64,000 bases of DNA, from positions 1 to 64,000 of the forward strand of contig CAMDJP010000003.1 of NCBI GenBank assembly GCA_945900775.1. The letters run 5' to 3'. A program made the translations under genes and the position numbers. This DNA is from Akkermansia muciniphila (GTDB lineage Bacteria > Verrucomicrobiota > Verrucomicrobiia > Limisphaerales > SIAT01). This document shows positions 53,653 through 61,963 of this stretch, piece by piece. Under the pieces are notes generated by a model. That model did no database searches. It was not told where the DNA came from and worked only from the letters and a program-made list of their open reading frames with translations. Numbering within the stretch: the stretch's first letter is position 1; each line of letters starts with the position of its first letter.

Positions 53653-55035
53653 ATGAAGCAGTACGAAGCGTTTCCGATTACGGCTGACTTGAACCGGCGC
53701 GATTTCATCTACGGCGGATCAGTGGCCGCGCTGGTGGCGATCGTCGCCGCAAAGGAAGTCGCTGCGCAGGAAAAATCGAAGCCGGCCGAAGGCGAGGCCC
53801 AGAAGCCCGCCGGACCGCCAGTGAAGTGCGGTGTGATTGGTTGCGGCGTCTGGGGTCGCGACATCATCAACACGTTGCTCCGCCTGCCTAACGCCCACGT
53901 CACCGCCGTGTGCGATCATTACGAGGCCTTCCTCAACCGCGCCAAGTCGATTGCGCCCGACGCGAAGGGCTACGCCGACTTCAAGGAACTCCTCGCGGAC
54001 AAGAATGTGCAGGCTGTGCTCATCGCTACGCCCACGCACCAGCACCGCGCGATTGCCGAGGCCGCATTCAAGGCCGGCAAGCACGTCTATTGCGAGGCGC
54101 CCATCGCCCACACGGCCGAGGATGGCAAAGCCATCGCCACCGCCGCGAAGGCCGCGCCGCGTTCGAATTTCCAGACCGGCCTTCTGATGCGTTCGGAACC
54201 GCAGCGCCAGTTCTTGCTGCCGTTCATACGCTCCGGTGCCGCGGGCAAAAACATCAAGGCACGCGCACAGCGTCATAAGAAGGAGAGTTGGCGCCGCGCT
54301 GCCGCGAATCCCGAGCGCGAGAAGGAGTTGAACTGGCGTCTCGACCGCAATCTTTCCACCGGTCTCGTAGGCGAAATCGGCATCCAGCAGATTGACCTGC
54401 TGAGCTGGTTCCTCAACACGAAGCCGCTTTCTGTAACCGGCTTCGGCAGCGTAGTTTACTGGGCCGACGGGCGGGCCGTACCCGATTCCATCACGGCTAT
54501 CTTCGAGTATCCTGGCGGTGTACTGCTCACCTACGAGGCCACGCTCGGCAACTCGTTCGACGCCGATTACGAGATGCTCTACGGCACCGATGCGGCGGTG
54601 ATGGTGCGCCAAAACAAGGCGTGGATGTTCAAGGAGGCCGACTCGCCGCTGCTCGGCTGGGAGGTGTACGCGCGCAAGGACGACTTCTATAAGGAGACCG
54701 GCATCGCGCTCGTGGCCAACGCCACCAAGCTCGCCGCGTTGGGTGAAAAGCCCGCGGAAGAAGTACCGTTCACCAACACGCCGCTCTTCTACGCGCTCGA
54801 CGCCTTCCTCTACAACTCGCGGCTCATCGCGGGCGGTGTGGAGGATTTCATCGCGAACTTCGGCGACAGCGACGCGGCTGCGTTGCGCGACTACATCGCC
54901 GACTTCGCCAAGAACAAGATGCCCGCCGCCGGTTGGCAGGAAGGCTATGAGTCACTCGTCACCGTGCTCAAGGCCAACGAGGCCATCCTCACCGGCAAGA
55001 AACTCGCCTTCACCAAAGACCTTTTCGAAGTCTGA
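53653..55035 (+). CDS. Exported Gfo/Idh/MocA oxidoreductase with altered EKP motif
   Basis: The 460-residue protein has a twin-arginine-like start (LNRRDFIYGGSVAALVAIVAA). The NAD-binding Rossmann motif is VIGCGVWGRDI, followed by IATPTHQHR. The usual catalytic EKP lysine position reads CEAPIAHT, so the lysine is missing. The C-terminal alpha/beta domain has STGLVGEIGIQQIDLLSWFL and VYWADGRAVPDSITAIFEYPGG. Family members oxidise sugars, often at C3, outside the cytoplasm in this group. The neighbouring ThuA-like gene supports 3-keto-sugar chemistry; without the lysine the activity may differ. Confidence 0.88.
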   Translation: MKQYEAFPITADLNRRDFIYGGSVAALVAIVAAKEVAAQEKSKPAEGEAQKPAGPPVKCGVIGCGVWGRDIINTLLRLPNAHVTAVCDHYEAFLNRAKSIAPDAKGYADFKELLADKNVQAVLIATPTHQHRAIAEAAFKAGKHVYCEAPIAHTAEDGKAIATAAKAAPRSNFQTGLLMRSEPQRQFLLPFIRSGAAGKNIKARAQRHKKESWRRAAANPEREKELNWRLDRNLSTGLVGEIGIQQIDLLSWFLNTKPLSVTGFGSVVYWADGRAVPDSITAIFEYPGGVLLTYEATLGNSFDADYEMLYGTDAAVMVRQNKAWMFKEADSPLLGWEVYARKDDFYKETGIALVANATKLAALGEKPAEEVPFTNTPLFYALDAFLYNSRLIAGGVEDFIANFGDSDAAALRDYIADFAKNKMPAAGWQEGYESLVTVLKANEAILTGKKLAFTKDLFEV

Positions 55036-55056
55036 CCCACGAACCTGATTCCCATT

Positions 55057-55680
55057 ATGCGCCATCTCATCATCCTCTCACTCCTGCTCCCGGTTCTCCA
55101 CATCGCCGCGCGCGCCGAGGTCATTCGCTTCATGGCCCAGCCCGTCGGCAGCAAGATTCGCGTGGAAGGCACATCAAACATCCACGATTGGTTCATGGAA
55201 GGCGGGCTCATCGGCGGCTTCATCGAGGTGGACGAGAAATTCCCCGTGAAGGCCGACGCAAAGCCGACCCTCGGCAAGTTCCCCGCACGCGTCGATGTGC
55301 GCGTACCAATCCGCTCGCTCAACACGAGCGGTAAGGCGGCGATGAACACCGTCATGCAGGGCGCAATCAAGATGGAGAATCATCCCCTCATCAACTTCAA
55401 GGCCTCGGAGCTGGTGCTCAAGGAAGCGAAGGACGGAAAGCTCACCTTCGAAGCCCCTGGCACGCTCGCCGTCGCCGGCGTCGCGAAGAATCTACTCCTG
55501 CCCGTCACGATGGAGTACGCCGAAGGCGGCAAGCTGAAGTTCAAGGGTGAGGCGAAAGTGAAGATGACCGATTTCGGCATCAAGCCACCTTCGCCCGCAC
55601 TCGCGCTCGGCCTCATCAAGACCGACGACGAGGTGAAGATTACCTTCGAATGGTTCGCCGCCCGCGCCGCAGCGAAATAA
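55057..55680 (+). CDS. Secreted YceI-family protein
   Basis: The 207-residue protein has a signal peptide (HLIILSLLLPVLHIAARA) and a single YceI lipocalin-like barrel: IRVEGTSNIHDWFMEG, VRVPIRSLNTSGKAAMN, MENHPLINFKASEL, FEAPGTLAVAGVAKNLLLPV and VKMTDFGIKPPSPA. YceI proteins bind isoprenoid or other apolar ligands in the periplasm. It follows the Gfo/Idh gene by 21 bases and is probably co-transcribed. Confidence 0.92.
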   Translation: MRHLIILSLLLPVLHIAARAEVIRFMAQPVGSKIRVEGTSNIHDWFMEGGLIGGFIEVDEKFPVKADAKPTLGKFPARVDVRVPIRSLNTSGKAAMNTVMQGAIKMENHPLINFKASELVLKEAKDGKLTFEAPGTLAVAGVAKNLLLPVTMEYAEGGKLKFKGEAKVKMTDFGIKPPSPALALGLIKTDDEVKITFEWFAARAAAK

Positions 55681-55753
55681 TCTCGAGCGACCGCGACGTC
55701 CGGCGAATTAATTTCGCCTTGCGAGCCACAATGAACTCGTCGAGATTGCTCAG

Positions 55754-56665
55754 GTGAAGCCCCCGTTCCTCGCGCTTACGTTACTCATCGCCGTCGCGCT
55801 CCTCAGTGGCTGCCTCGATTTCGAACGCGAGACCGTCACCTACCACCATGACGCCAAGGGGGACACCCTCCGACTCTTTCTCGTGTATAACGGCATCTTC
55901 GGCGCCGACGGCCGCGATGGTCTTTCCGAACAGGAACAGGCGCAACTGGCCGAGATGCTCGCCGGCGACCGCGCCTTCTTCTTCAGCAACTGGATTTTCG
56001 AATACAACCGTGCCAGCCTCAAGAAGGAGCTCGAGAATCTCAATGACCCAGACCAGACCCGCGATAAGCCGAACGATCTTGTCGTGCGAGAGAAGAAATT
56101 CCTCGAGCTGTTGCTGGCCAACGTGCGCGTGGATAACGGCCCCTTCTTCTATGACGCCAACCATCGCCTGTGTGCCGCTCAGCGTGTGACCGTGCAGAAC
56201 GTCACCGACCTCCTCCGCGCGGCGAACGAGTTGATGCGCGCCGGGCTACGTCACAAAGCCGGGGCAGAGGGCACCGATGAGAACGAACGGCAAGTTATCC
56301 TCAAGTCGCTGGCGAACGAGGGCGCCTTCCTCCGCCTCACCGGCAACCGTTTCTCCCTCCGCTGGCCGCTCACCGGTGAGGATTTCGAGTCCTCCTTTGG
56401 GCGTGGCGACAATCAGCAGGCCAAGATTATCTTGGGTGAGTTCAATCGCCAAGGCGGCCATCTAGGGTGGGAGAAGGGCGAAATCTTCACCCACATCGGT
56501 GCTACAAACAACGCCCACACGACACTCACGCTGCCTGTCAGCGGAAAGCCCTACAAGCCCAACGCCGTCGCAGCCATCGCCCTGCGCGCGCAGCTTACGG
56601 TGTTGGAGAAGTTCGATGCGCCCGCGGCCGCCAAGGCCTTTGTCGCGACGGGTAAGGTGCCTTGA
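55754..56665 (+). CDS. Lipoprotein of unknown function
   Basis: This 303-residue protein starts at GTG 55754 with a lipoprotein signal ending in LLSGC (Cys20). The mature part is helical and charged (SEQEQAQLAEMLAGDRAFFF, LKKELENLNDPDQTRD, KFLELLLANVRVDNGPFFYD) and ends with an alternating segment (LTLPVSGKPYKPNAVAAI, then LEKFDAPAAAKAFVATG). I do not recognise a family. It follows the YceI gene by 73 bases, and its stop overlaps a possible TTG start of the next gene. Confidence 0.75.
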   Translation: MKPPFLALTLLIAVALLSGCLDFERETVTYHHDAKGDTLRLFLVYNGIFGADGRDGLSEQEQAQLAEMLAGDRAFFFSNWIFEYNRASLKKELENLNDPDQTRDKPNDLVVREKKFLELLLANVRVDNGPFFYDANHRLCAAQRVTVQNVTDLLRAANELMRAGLRHKAGAEGTDENERQVILKSLANEGAFLRLTGNRFSLRWPLTGEDFESSFGRGDNQQAKIILGEFNRQGGHLGWEKGEIFTHIGATNNAHTTLTLPVSGKPYKPNAVAAIALRAQLTVLEKFDAPAAAKAFVATGKVP

Positions 56666-56730
56666 GGTTAGCCCATCGCGGCAGCGCCTCGCGCCTTGCC
56701 TCCGCCTCCACCTTTCCGCAGGATGCGGCC

Positions 56731-57297
56731 GTGCAACCGCCCAGTTCCGAAGGCAAGCGAGCTAAGCTCCCCCACCAGAGCGGCTTCTTCAACGGCCTGC
56801 GCCGGCGCGGTCGGTTGCAGTATCTTAAACTGTTGCGCTCCCAAGGCGCACCGCAGCAAATCGCCCGCGGCTTCGCCATCGGCACGTGGGTCGAATTCAT
56901 CGTTTTCCCCACGCTCGGCGTCGCGTTCATATTGTTGTGGCCGCTGAACTGGCTGCTACGCGGCAACCTCGCTGCTTCTTTGGTCGCCTTCATGCTTTGG
57001 AAAATGGTGATATGGATTTTCATCTGGCCGAATATCCAACTCGGACACTGGCTGCTCGGCTCGCATCAAATCCTCGAGAAAACTACCAAAGCTCAGATGA
57101 AAGGCTGGGATGCCAAAATCGCTTTTTTGAAAGAGCAAGGAATAGCCTTCTTCGTCGGTAGCGCGCTGACGGGATTGATCGCGGCTATTCTGAGCTACTT
57201 CCTCGTGCTAGTCGCGCTCAAGGCCTATCACGACCGCCGCGAACGGCGGCGTCACGCGATGCTAGAAAAACGCCGCGAGCAACCCGTGCACAAATGA
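56731..57297 (+). CDS. DUF2062-like membrane protein
   Basis: The start GTG 56731 is preceded by GCAGGA with seven bases between, giving 188 residues; TTG 56662, overlapping the previous stop, would add 23 unsupported residues. The sequence LRSQGAPQQIARGFAIGTWVEF followed by hydrophobic segments (FPTLGVAFILLWPLNWLL, LVAFMLWKMVIWIFIWPN and ALTGLIAAILSYFLVLVALK) has the layout of DUF2062 proteins, which carry a short basic N terminus, one glycine-rich re-entrant stretch and two or three helices. The basic tail is RRERRRHAMLEKRRE. Role unknown. Confidence 0.75.
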   Translation: MQPPSSEGKRAKLPHQSGFFNGLRRRGRLQYLKLLRSQGAPQQIARGFAIGTWVEFIVFPTLGVAFILLWPLNWLLRGNLAASLVAFMLWKMVIWIFIWPNIQLGHWLLGSHQILEKTTKAQMKGWDAKIAFLKEQGIAFFVGSALTGLIAAILSYFLVLVALKAYHDRRERRRHAMLEKRREQPVHK

Positions 57298-57336
57298 GCA
57301 GAGCGCTCGCTGCGCTTTTCAAGAATCCCCAAAACT

Positions 57337-58761
57337 TCAGCCCGTAATCGGCTTGATCACCTTGCCGCCCACGTCGGTCAGACGGAAGTCGCGGCCGCTG
57401 TAACGGTAGGTGAGCTTCTCATGGTCGAGGCCCAGTTGGTGGAGAATCGTGGCATGGAAATCGTTCACGTGCACCTTGTCCACCGCCGCCTTGTGGCCGA
57501 TCTCGTCCGAGGCACCGTGGGTCACACCGCCCTTCACGCCACCGCCGACCATCCACGCCGTCATCGCGTGCGGGTTGTGGTCGCGACCGGGCTTGCCGCT
57601 CTTCTGCGCGACCGGCAGTCGGCCGAACTCGCCGGCCCAGATCACGAGCGTGTCCTTCAACATTCCGCGTTGCGCAAGATCTTCCAAGAGCGCCGCCACA
57701 GGTTGATCGCTCTCCAACGCAAAGCCGGTGTGGTTTCCAGCAATGTCGTTATGACCATCCCAGCTCTGCTGGTTCTCCATGCCGCCGGAATAAATCTGCA
57801 CGAAGCGCGTGCCACGCTCGACGAGCCGACGGGCGGTAAGACATTGCGCGGCAAAATGCGCGCAGTGCTTTTGGTCGAGGCCATAGAGCTTCTTGATATG
57901 CTCTGGCTCTTTCTCGAGATCAAGCGCTTCGGGCGCGGCGCTCTGCATCCGATAGGCCAGCTCAAAACTTTCGATGCGCGCCGCCAACTCGCTCTCCTGC
58001 GGATTCACCGCGAGCTGCACGCGGTTCAAATCAGCGAGCAGGTCGAGCTGCGCCCGCTGCTGAGCGGCGTTCATCTCTTTCGGCCGGTTTAGGTTATCAA
58101 TCGGGTCGCCCTGCGGTCGGAAATGCGTTCCTTGAAAGACACTCGGCAGGAAGCCCGCACCCCAGTTCGTTGCGTGGCCTTTGGGCAACCCGCGCCCGCG
58201 CGGATCGCTCATCACCACAAACGCCGGCAAGTTGCGACTGACCGATCCCAACCCGTACGTAGCCCACGAGCCCACGCACGGAAAGCCCATGCGCGGCAGA
58301 CCGCAGTTCATCATGAACAGCGCCGGCGAATGGTTGTTGGATTCGGTGTGCAGCGAGTGGATGAACGCCATCTTGTCGACGTGCCGCGCGAGATTTGGAA
58401 AGATGGACGAGACCCATTTGCCGCACTGGCCGTGCTGCGTGAACTCGAACGGACTCTTCATCAGCCCGCCGACCGCGTTGGCGAAGAAGCCGGTGAAGCG
58501 GTCGAAGCCTTCGAGCGCCTGGCCATCGCGTTTCGCCAGCTCGGGCTTGTAATCCCAAGTGTCCACCTGGCTCTGACCGCCGTTGACGAAGATCCAGATT
58601 ACCGCCTTCGCCTTAGCAACAAAGTGTGGCGCACGCGGCGCGAGCGGGTCGACCCCGGCGGCAAGGAGTCGTTCTTCTTGCAGCAGGGCGGCCAGCCCGA
58701 GTGCGCCTGCGCCCATGCCACAGCGCTGCAACAGTTGCCGACGATTCAATAGCTCATCCAT
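57337..58761 (-). CDS. DUF1501 protein paired with a DUF1549/DUF1553 gene
   Basis: The 474-residue protein has an Arg-rich N terminus (LLNRRQLLQRCGMGAGALGLAALL), an atypical Tat-like signal. Hallmarks of DUF1501 follow: VIWIFVNGGQSQVDTWDYKP, FIHSLHTESNNHSPALFMMN, VVMSDPRGRGLPKGHATNWG, VIWAGEFGRLPVAQ, GRDHNPHAMTAWMVGGG and the ending [23 protein letters not shown] (split here by one residue group at LDHEKL). It starts seven bases after the upstream cytochrome-type gene, the standard pair in planctomycetes and verrucomicrobia. Function is not established. Confidence 0.92.
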   Translation of the reverse strand: MDELLNRRQLLQRCGMGAGALGLAALLQEERLLAAGVDPLAPRAPHFVAKAKAVIWIFVNGGQSQVDTWDYKPELAKRDGQALEGFDRFTGFFANAVGGLMKSPFEFTQHGQCGKWVSSIFPNLARHVDKMAFIHSLHTESNNHSPALFMMNCGLPRMGFPCVGSWATYGLGSVSRNLPAFVVMSDPRGRGLPKGHATNWGAGFLPSVFQGTHFRPQGDPIDNLNRPKEMNAAQQRAQLDLLADLNRVQLAVNPQESELAARIESFELAYRMQSAAPEALDLEKEPEHIKKLYGLDQKHCAHFAAQCLTARRLVERGTRFVQIYSGGMENQQSWDGHNDIAGNHTGFALESDQPVAALLEDLAQRGMLKDTLVIWAGEFGRLPVAQKSGKPGRDHNPHAMTAWMVGGGVKGGVTHGASDEIGHKAAVDKVHVNDFHATILHQLGLDHEKLTYRYSGRDFRLTDVGGKVIKPITG

Positions 58762-58768
58762 AAATGGT

Positions 58769-61306
58769 TCACTGAACGTAAATAAATTCGTTCAGACCGA
58801 AAAGTACCTGACAAAAGTCCGTCGCCGCCAACAGCCGCGCGTCGGCTACGTTGCGACCAGCAGCTTTATACGATACCTCCTGCTGGGCGAGAAAGCGGTC
58901 GGCCTTCTCTCGCTCCAGTGCAGCTGGCGGACGGCTCAGCGTCGCCAAGTAAGCCTCCTCGGCGATTGCAACGTTGGAAATCAGCTTTGCTGCGAGAGCG
59001 GACGCTGCCTGCCGCACGTTCGAGCCGTTCATAAACAACAACGCCTGCGGTGCGATTACCGTCGCCGGGCGAGCGCCTTGTCCGACGAGCGGCTCCGGCG
59101 CATCGAAGAGCTGCATGCCAGGGATGAGCTTGCTGCGTTTGATGAAGAAATAAATGCTGCGTCGCTTGCTGGCCTCATTGAGCGTACCGGGACCGAACAT
59201 CACTCGGTCGAGCTGACCGCTGACGGCGAGCACGCTGTCGCGGATTGCCTCGGCTTCCAACCGCTGCTGAGCACGCCGCCAGTGCAGCGTGTTCTGCGGA
59301 TCCTTTGCCGACTTGGCGGCATCGAACTTCGCGTCCTGTTGGTACGCCGCGCTCATCAACATCAGCTTGTGCAGCGGTTTCAACCGCCAACCGTTCTTAA
59401 TGAGTTCGCTCGCAAGAAAATCCAGCAGCTCCGGATGCGTCGGCTTCTCACCCTGCGCCCCAAAGTCGCTCGGCGTGCCCACGAGACCGCGCCCGAAATG
59501 GTGTTGCCACATGCGATTCACTATCACACGTGCCAGTAGATGACCCGCGCCGTGTTCGGTGTCCGCCATCCAACCCGCCAACGCCGCGCGCCGGTGCGAA
59601 GTGAGCGCACCTGCCGGCGGGGGAGACTGCCACGACGTCTCCGTCTTGCCGCCGCGCATAAGCACTTGCAGGAAACCTTGCGTGGCGACTTCGGCTTTCT
59701 GGCTCACATCGCCACGCTTGAGGAAATGCGTCTCCTTATAGAAATGGGGGAAGCCGCGGTCGTCGGCGTGATGTTTCATCGGCTTCACACCTTCGCTCGT
59801 GGCCTGCACTTTGGTAGGCTTTGGCCGCGCCGCGAGGCTCTTCTGGACGGAATCATTCCGCTTCTTCCACTCGGCATCCTGCACTTTGAAAACTTCCAGC
59901 AGCTTCGCGCGCGATTTCTCGTCGAGCTTGTCGGGTGATCCGGTCTTTGTCAGCATAGCGAACAACGCTTCTTGCCCTTTCACAACGGCCGGCGCATTCG
60001 TAGCCCACTGCGTGAAGCGCGAGGGCAGTTGCTCGCGCTCGAACTTCGCCAGCGCCTCGGTGGACGGCGCGTGCTCTTTCTCCCATTTCGCCAGCGTGCC
60101 CTTCTGCTCCGCAGAATCGAGGTTCACCTCGATCTCGCTCCGGATGGTCGTGCTGAAAGTCGAAACCAGCCGATAATAATCCCGCACTGGGATGGGATCG
60201 AATTTGTGGTCGTGACAGCGCGCGCAACCGATGGTCATCCCGAGCATCGCCGTGCCGAGCGTGCCGGCCATATCATCCAGTTCGTCGTAGCGAGCGGATT
60301 CAAATTCTTTCTCTGTGAGCTGCGTGGGGAAAACTCCCGCACCAAGAAAACCCGTTGCCATTAACGCCAGCGGATTGCCCGGCGCCAATTCATCGCCGGC
60401 GACCTGCCATTTCACGAACTGATCGTATGGCATGTCGGCATTGAGCGCCTTGATGACGAAGTCGCGATAGTGATATGCGTGCGGCCGGTCATAGTCCTGC
60501 TCGAAGCCGTGGCTCTCGGCGAAGCGCGCCACGTCCAGCCAGTGCCGGCCCCAGCGCTCGCCGTAATGCGGCGAAGCAAGCAAACGATCCACCGCCTTTG
60601 CGTAGGCGTCAGGGGCGGTGTCCTTCACGAACGCCTCGACTTCTTCTGGCGTCGGCGGAAGCCCTATCAGATCCAGATGCACGCGGCGCAGCAAGGTATG
60701 CCGTTCGGCAGGTGCGTTGGGTGCCAGTTGCTTTGCTTCCAGCTGGCCGAGGATGAAGTGGTCAACATCGTTGCGCGGCCACGTCTTGTTTTTCACTGCG
60801 GGCAACGCAGTTTTCTTCAGCGGCTGGAATGACCAGAACTGGCGGTCTTGCTCGGTGACCGACCGCCCCGCCAGCATAACGCCTTTCGCGATGAGCGGTT
60901 GGTCGTATGGCGCGCCGAGATTAATCCACTCCGCGAGTGCAGCGATTTCCTTTTCCGGCAGCTTCGAAGCCTTCTTCGGCATCGCCGGCTTCTCGAGGTG
61001 GGCGACCATTCGATAAAGACGGCTTTTGGCCGCATCGCCGAGGACAATCACCAGGCCTTCTTCGCCACCCTTCAGCAACGCCTCACGGGAGGAGAGATCG
61101 AAGCCGCCTTTCACGCTCTCACCACCGTGGCATTTGAGGCAATGCGTGCGTAACGTTGGACCAGCCGAATCCTTGAACACCGCGAGCCCCTTGGCCATCC
61201 GCACGGCGTGATCGGACGACACGGCGGGTGCTGCGGCCAAGACCTTTCCAGAGAGGCAGACAAAGGCCATCAAAATCTGCAGCGTAGTTGGCCAGAGACG
61301 AAACAT
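58769..61306 (-). CDS. Planctomycete-type PSCyt1-DUF1549-DUF1553 protein
   Basis: The protein has 845 residues from ATG 61306 (GTG 61312 possible). A signal peptide (FRLWPTTLQILMAFVCLSG) is followed by a PSCyt1 cytochrome c domain with haem motif CLKCHGG (Cys56, Cys59, His60). A DUF1549 domain (VDHFILGQLEAKQLAPNAP, HLDLIGLPPTPEEVEAF, YGERWGRHWLDVARFAESHG) is next, then a DUF1553 domain (NRMWQHHFGRGLVGTPSDFG, RLKPLHKLMLMSAAYQQ, LLFMNGSNVRQAASALA). It precedes the DUF1501 gene by seven bases. These pairs are many per genome in PVC bacteria; a redox or polysaccharide-sulfate role has been proposed but is unproven. Confidence 0.94.
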   Translation of the reverse strand: MFRLWPTTLQILMAFVCLSGKVLAAAPAVSSDHAVRMAKGLAVFKDSAGPTLRTHCLKCHGGESVKGGFDLSSREALLKGGEEGLVIVLGDAAKSRLYRMVAHLEKPAMPKKASKLPEKEIAALAEWINLGAPYDQPLIAKGVMLAGRSVTEQDRQFWSFQPLKKTALPAVKNKTWPRNDVDHFILGQLEAKQLAPNAPAERHTLLRRVHLDLIGLPPTPEEVEAFVKDTAPDAYAKAVDRLLASPHYGERWGRHWLDVARFAESHGFEQDYDRPHAYHYRDFVIKALNADMPYDQFVKWQVAGDELAPGNPLALMATGFLGAGVFPTQLTEKEFESARYDELDDMAGTLGTAMLGMTIGCARCHDHKFDPIPVRDYYRLVSTFSTTIRSEIEVNLDSAEQKGTLAKWEKEHAPSTEALAKFEREQLPSRFTQWATNAPAVVKGQEALFAMLTKTGSPDKLDEKSRAKLLEVFKVQDAEWKKRNDSVQKSLAARPKPTKVQATSEGVKPMKHHADDRGFPHFYKETHFLKRGDVSQKAEVATQGFLQVLMRGGKTETSWQSPPPAGALTSHRRAALAGWMADTEHGAGHLLARVIVNRMWQHHFGRGLVGTPSDFGAQGEKPTHPELLDFLASELIKNGWRLKPLHKLMLMSAAYQQDAKFDAAKSAKDPQNTLHWRRAQQRLEAEAIRDSVLAVSGQLDRVMFGPGTLNEASKRRSIYFFIKRSKLIPGMQLFDAPEPLVGQGARPATVIAPQALLFMNGSNVRQAASALAAKLISNVAIAEEAYLATLSRPPAALEREKADRFLAQQEVSYKAAGRNVADARLLAATDFCQVLFGLNEFIYVQ

Positions 61307-61503
61307 TTCCACTAGTTTAGAGTGCCATGCTTATGACTCAATTCATTTCTATACGACATTTCAGTTTAACCAAAACCTGCCGGCGAGGTGAACATACTGT
61401 GAAGCAGTGCGGTGGCAACGGTCGGCGAGCTATGCGCGATCTAATTCAGCCAAATCGGGGGTGAAAAGAGCGTTTCGACCGCTGCAGCCCGATTGATGGC
61501 GCT

Positions 61504-61846
61504 TTATGCCAAAATTTCCTTCGGCACGTTTCCATGGACGTCGGTGAGGCGGAAGTCGCGACCGCCGAAACGGTAAGTCAGTTTCTCGTGATCGAGACCA
61601 AGCAAATGGAGGACCGTCGCGTAGAGATCCTAAATCTCGCACTTGTTCTCGACGGCGAAGTAACCGATCTGGGAAGAACGACGGGCCGAACAGACCGAAG
61701 TTCGTGCAGATGCTGACCATGCGCTTCGGTTGCGTAGCGGCGGGCGAGGCGCCGGCGAGACTTTCGAGCCGCGGCAATGCGAGCAATGCCGAGCCGGTAC
61801 GGAGGAAGTGGCGACGGGTTTGATTGATTGAATTCATCAGGTTCAA
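61504..61846 (-). pseudogene. Chimeric relic: DUF1552-type N terminus joined to DUF1501-type C terminus
   Basis: From 61846 to about 61670 the frame reads a Tat signal (INQTRRHFLRTGSALLALP), then KRMVSICTNFGLFGPSFFP, the start of a DUF1552 protein. From about 61669 to 61504, one base out of frame, the sequence reads GYFAVENKCEI, a stop, [20 protein letters not shown] and [20 protein letters not shown], the end of a DUF1501 protein. An internal deletion has joined two genes and later mutations added a stop (where His is usual) and a His-to-Tyr change. The frame open to 61430 beyond is not real. Confidence 0.8.
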
Positions 61847-61963
61847 CTTTACTCACTGTTTATTTTGCTGACCTCTGTTGCCATCCTTTTTTAAATCGAT
61901 GCGCTCAAACTGGAAGCGCACTTCAATATTGTCTTTCCGGCTTGGGTCGCTAACTTTCGCGCA

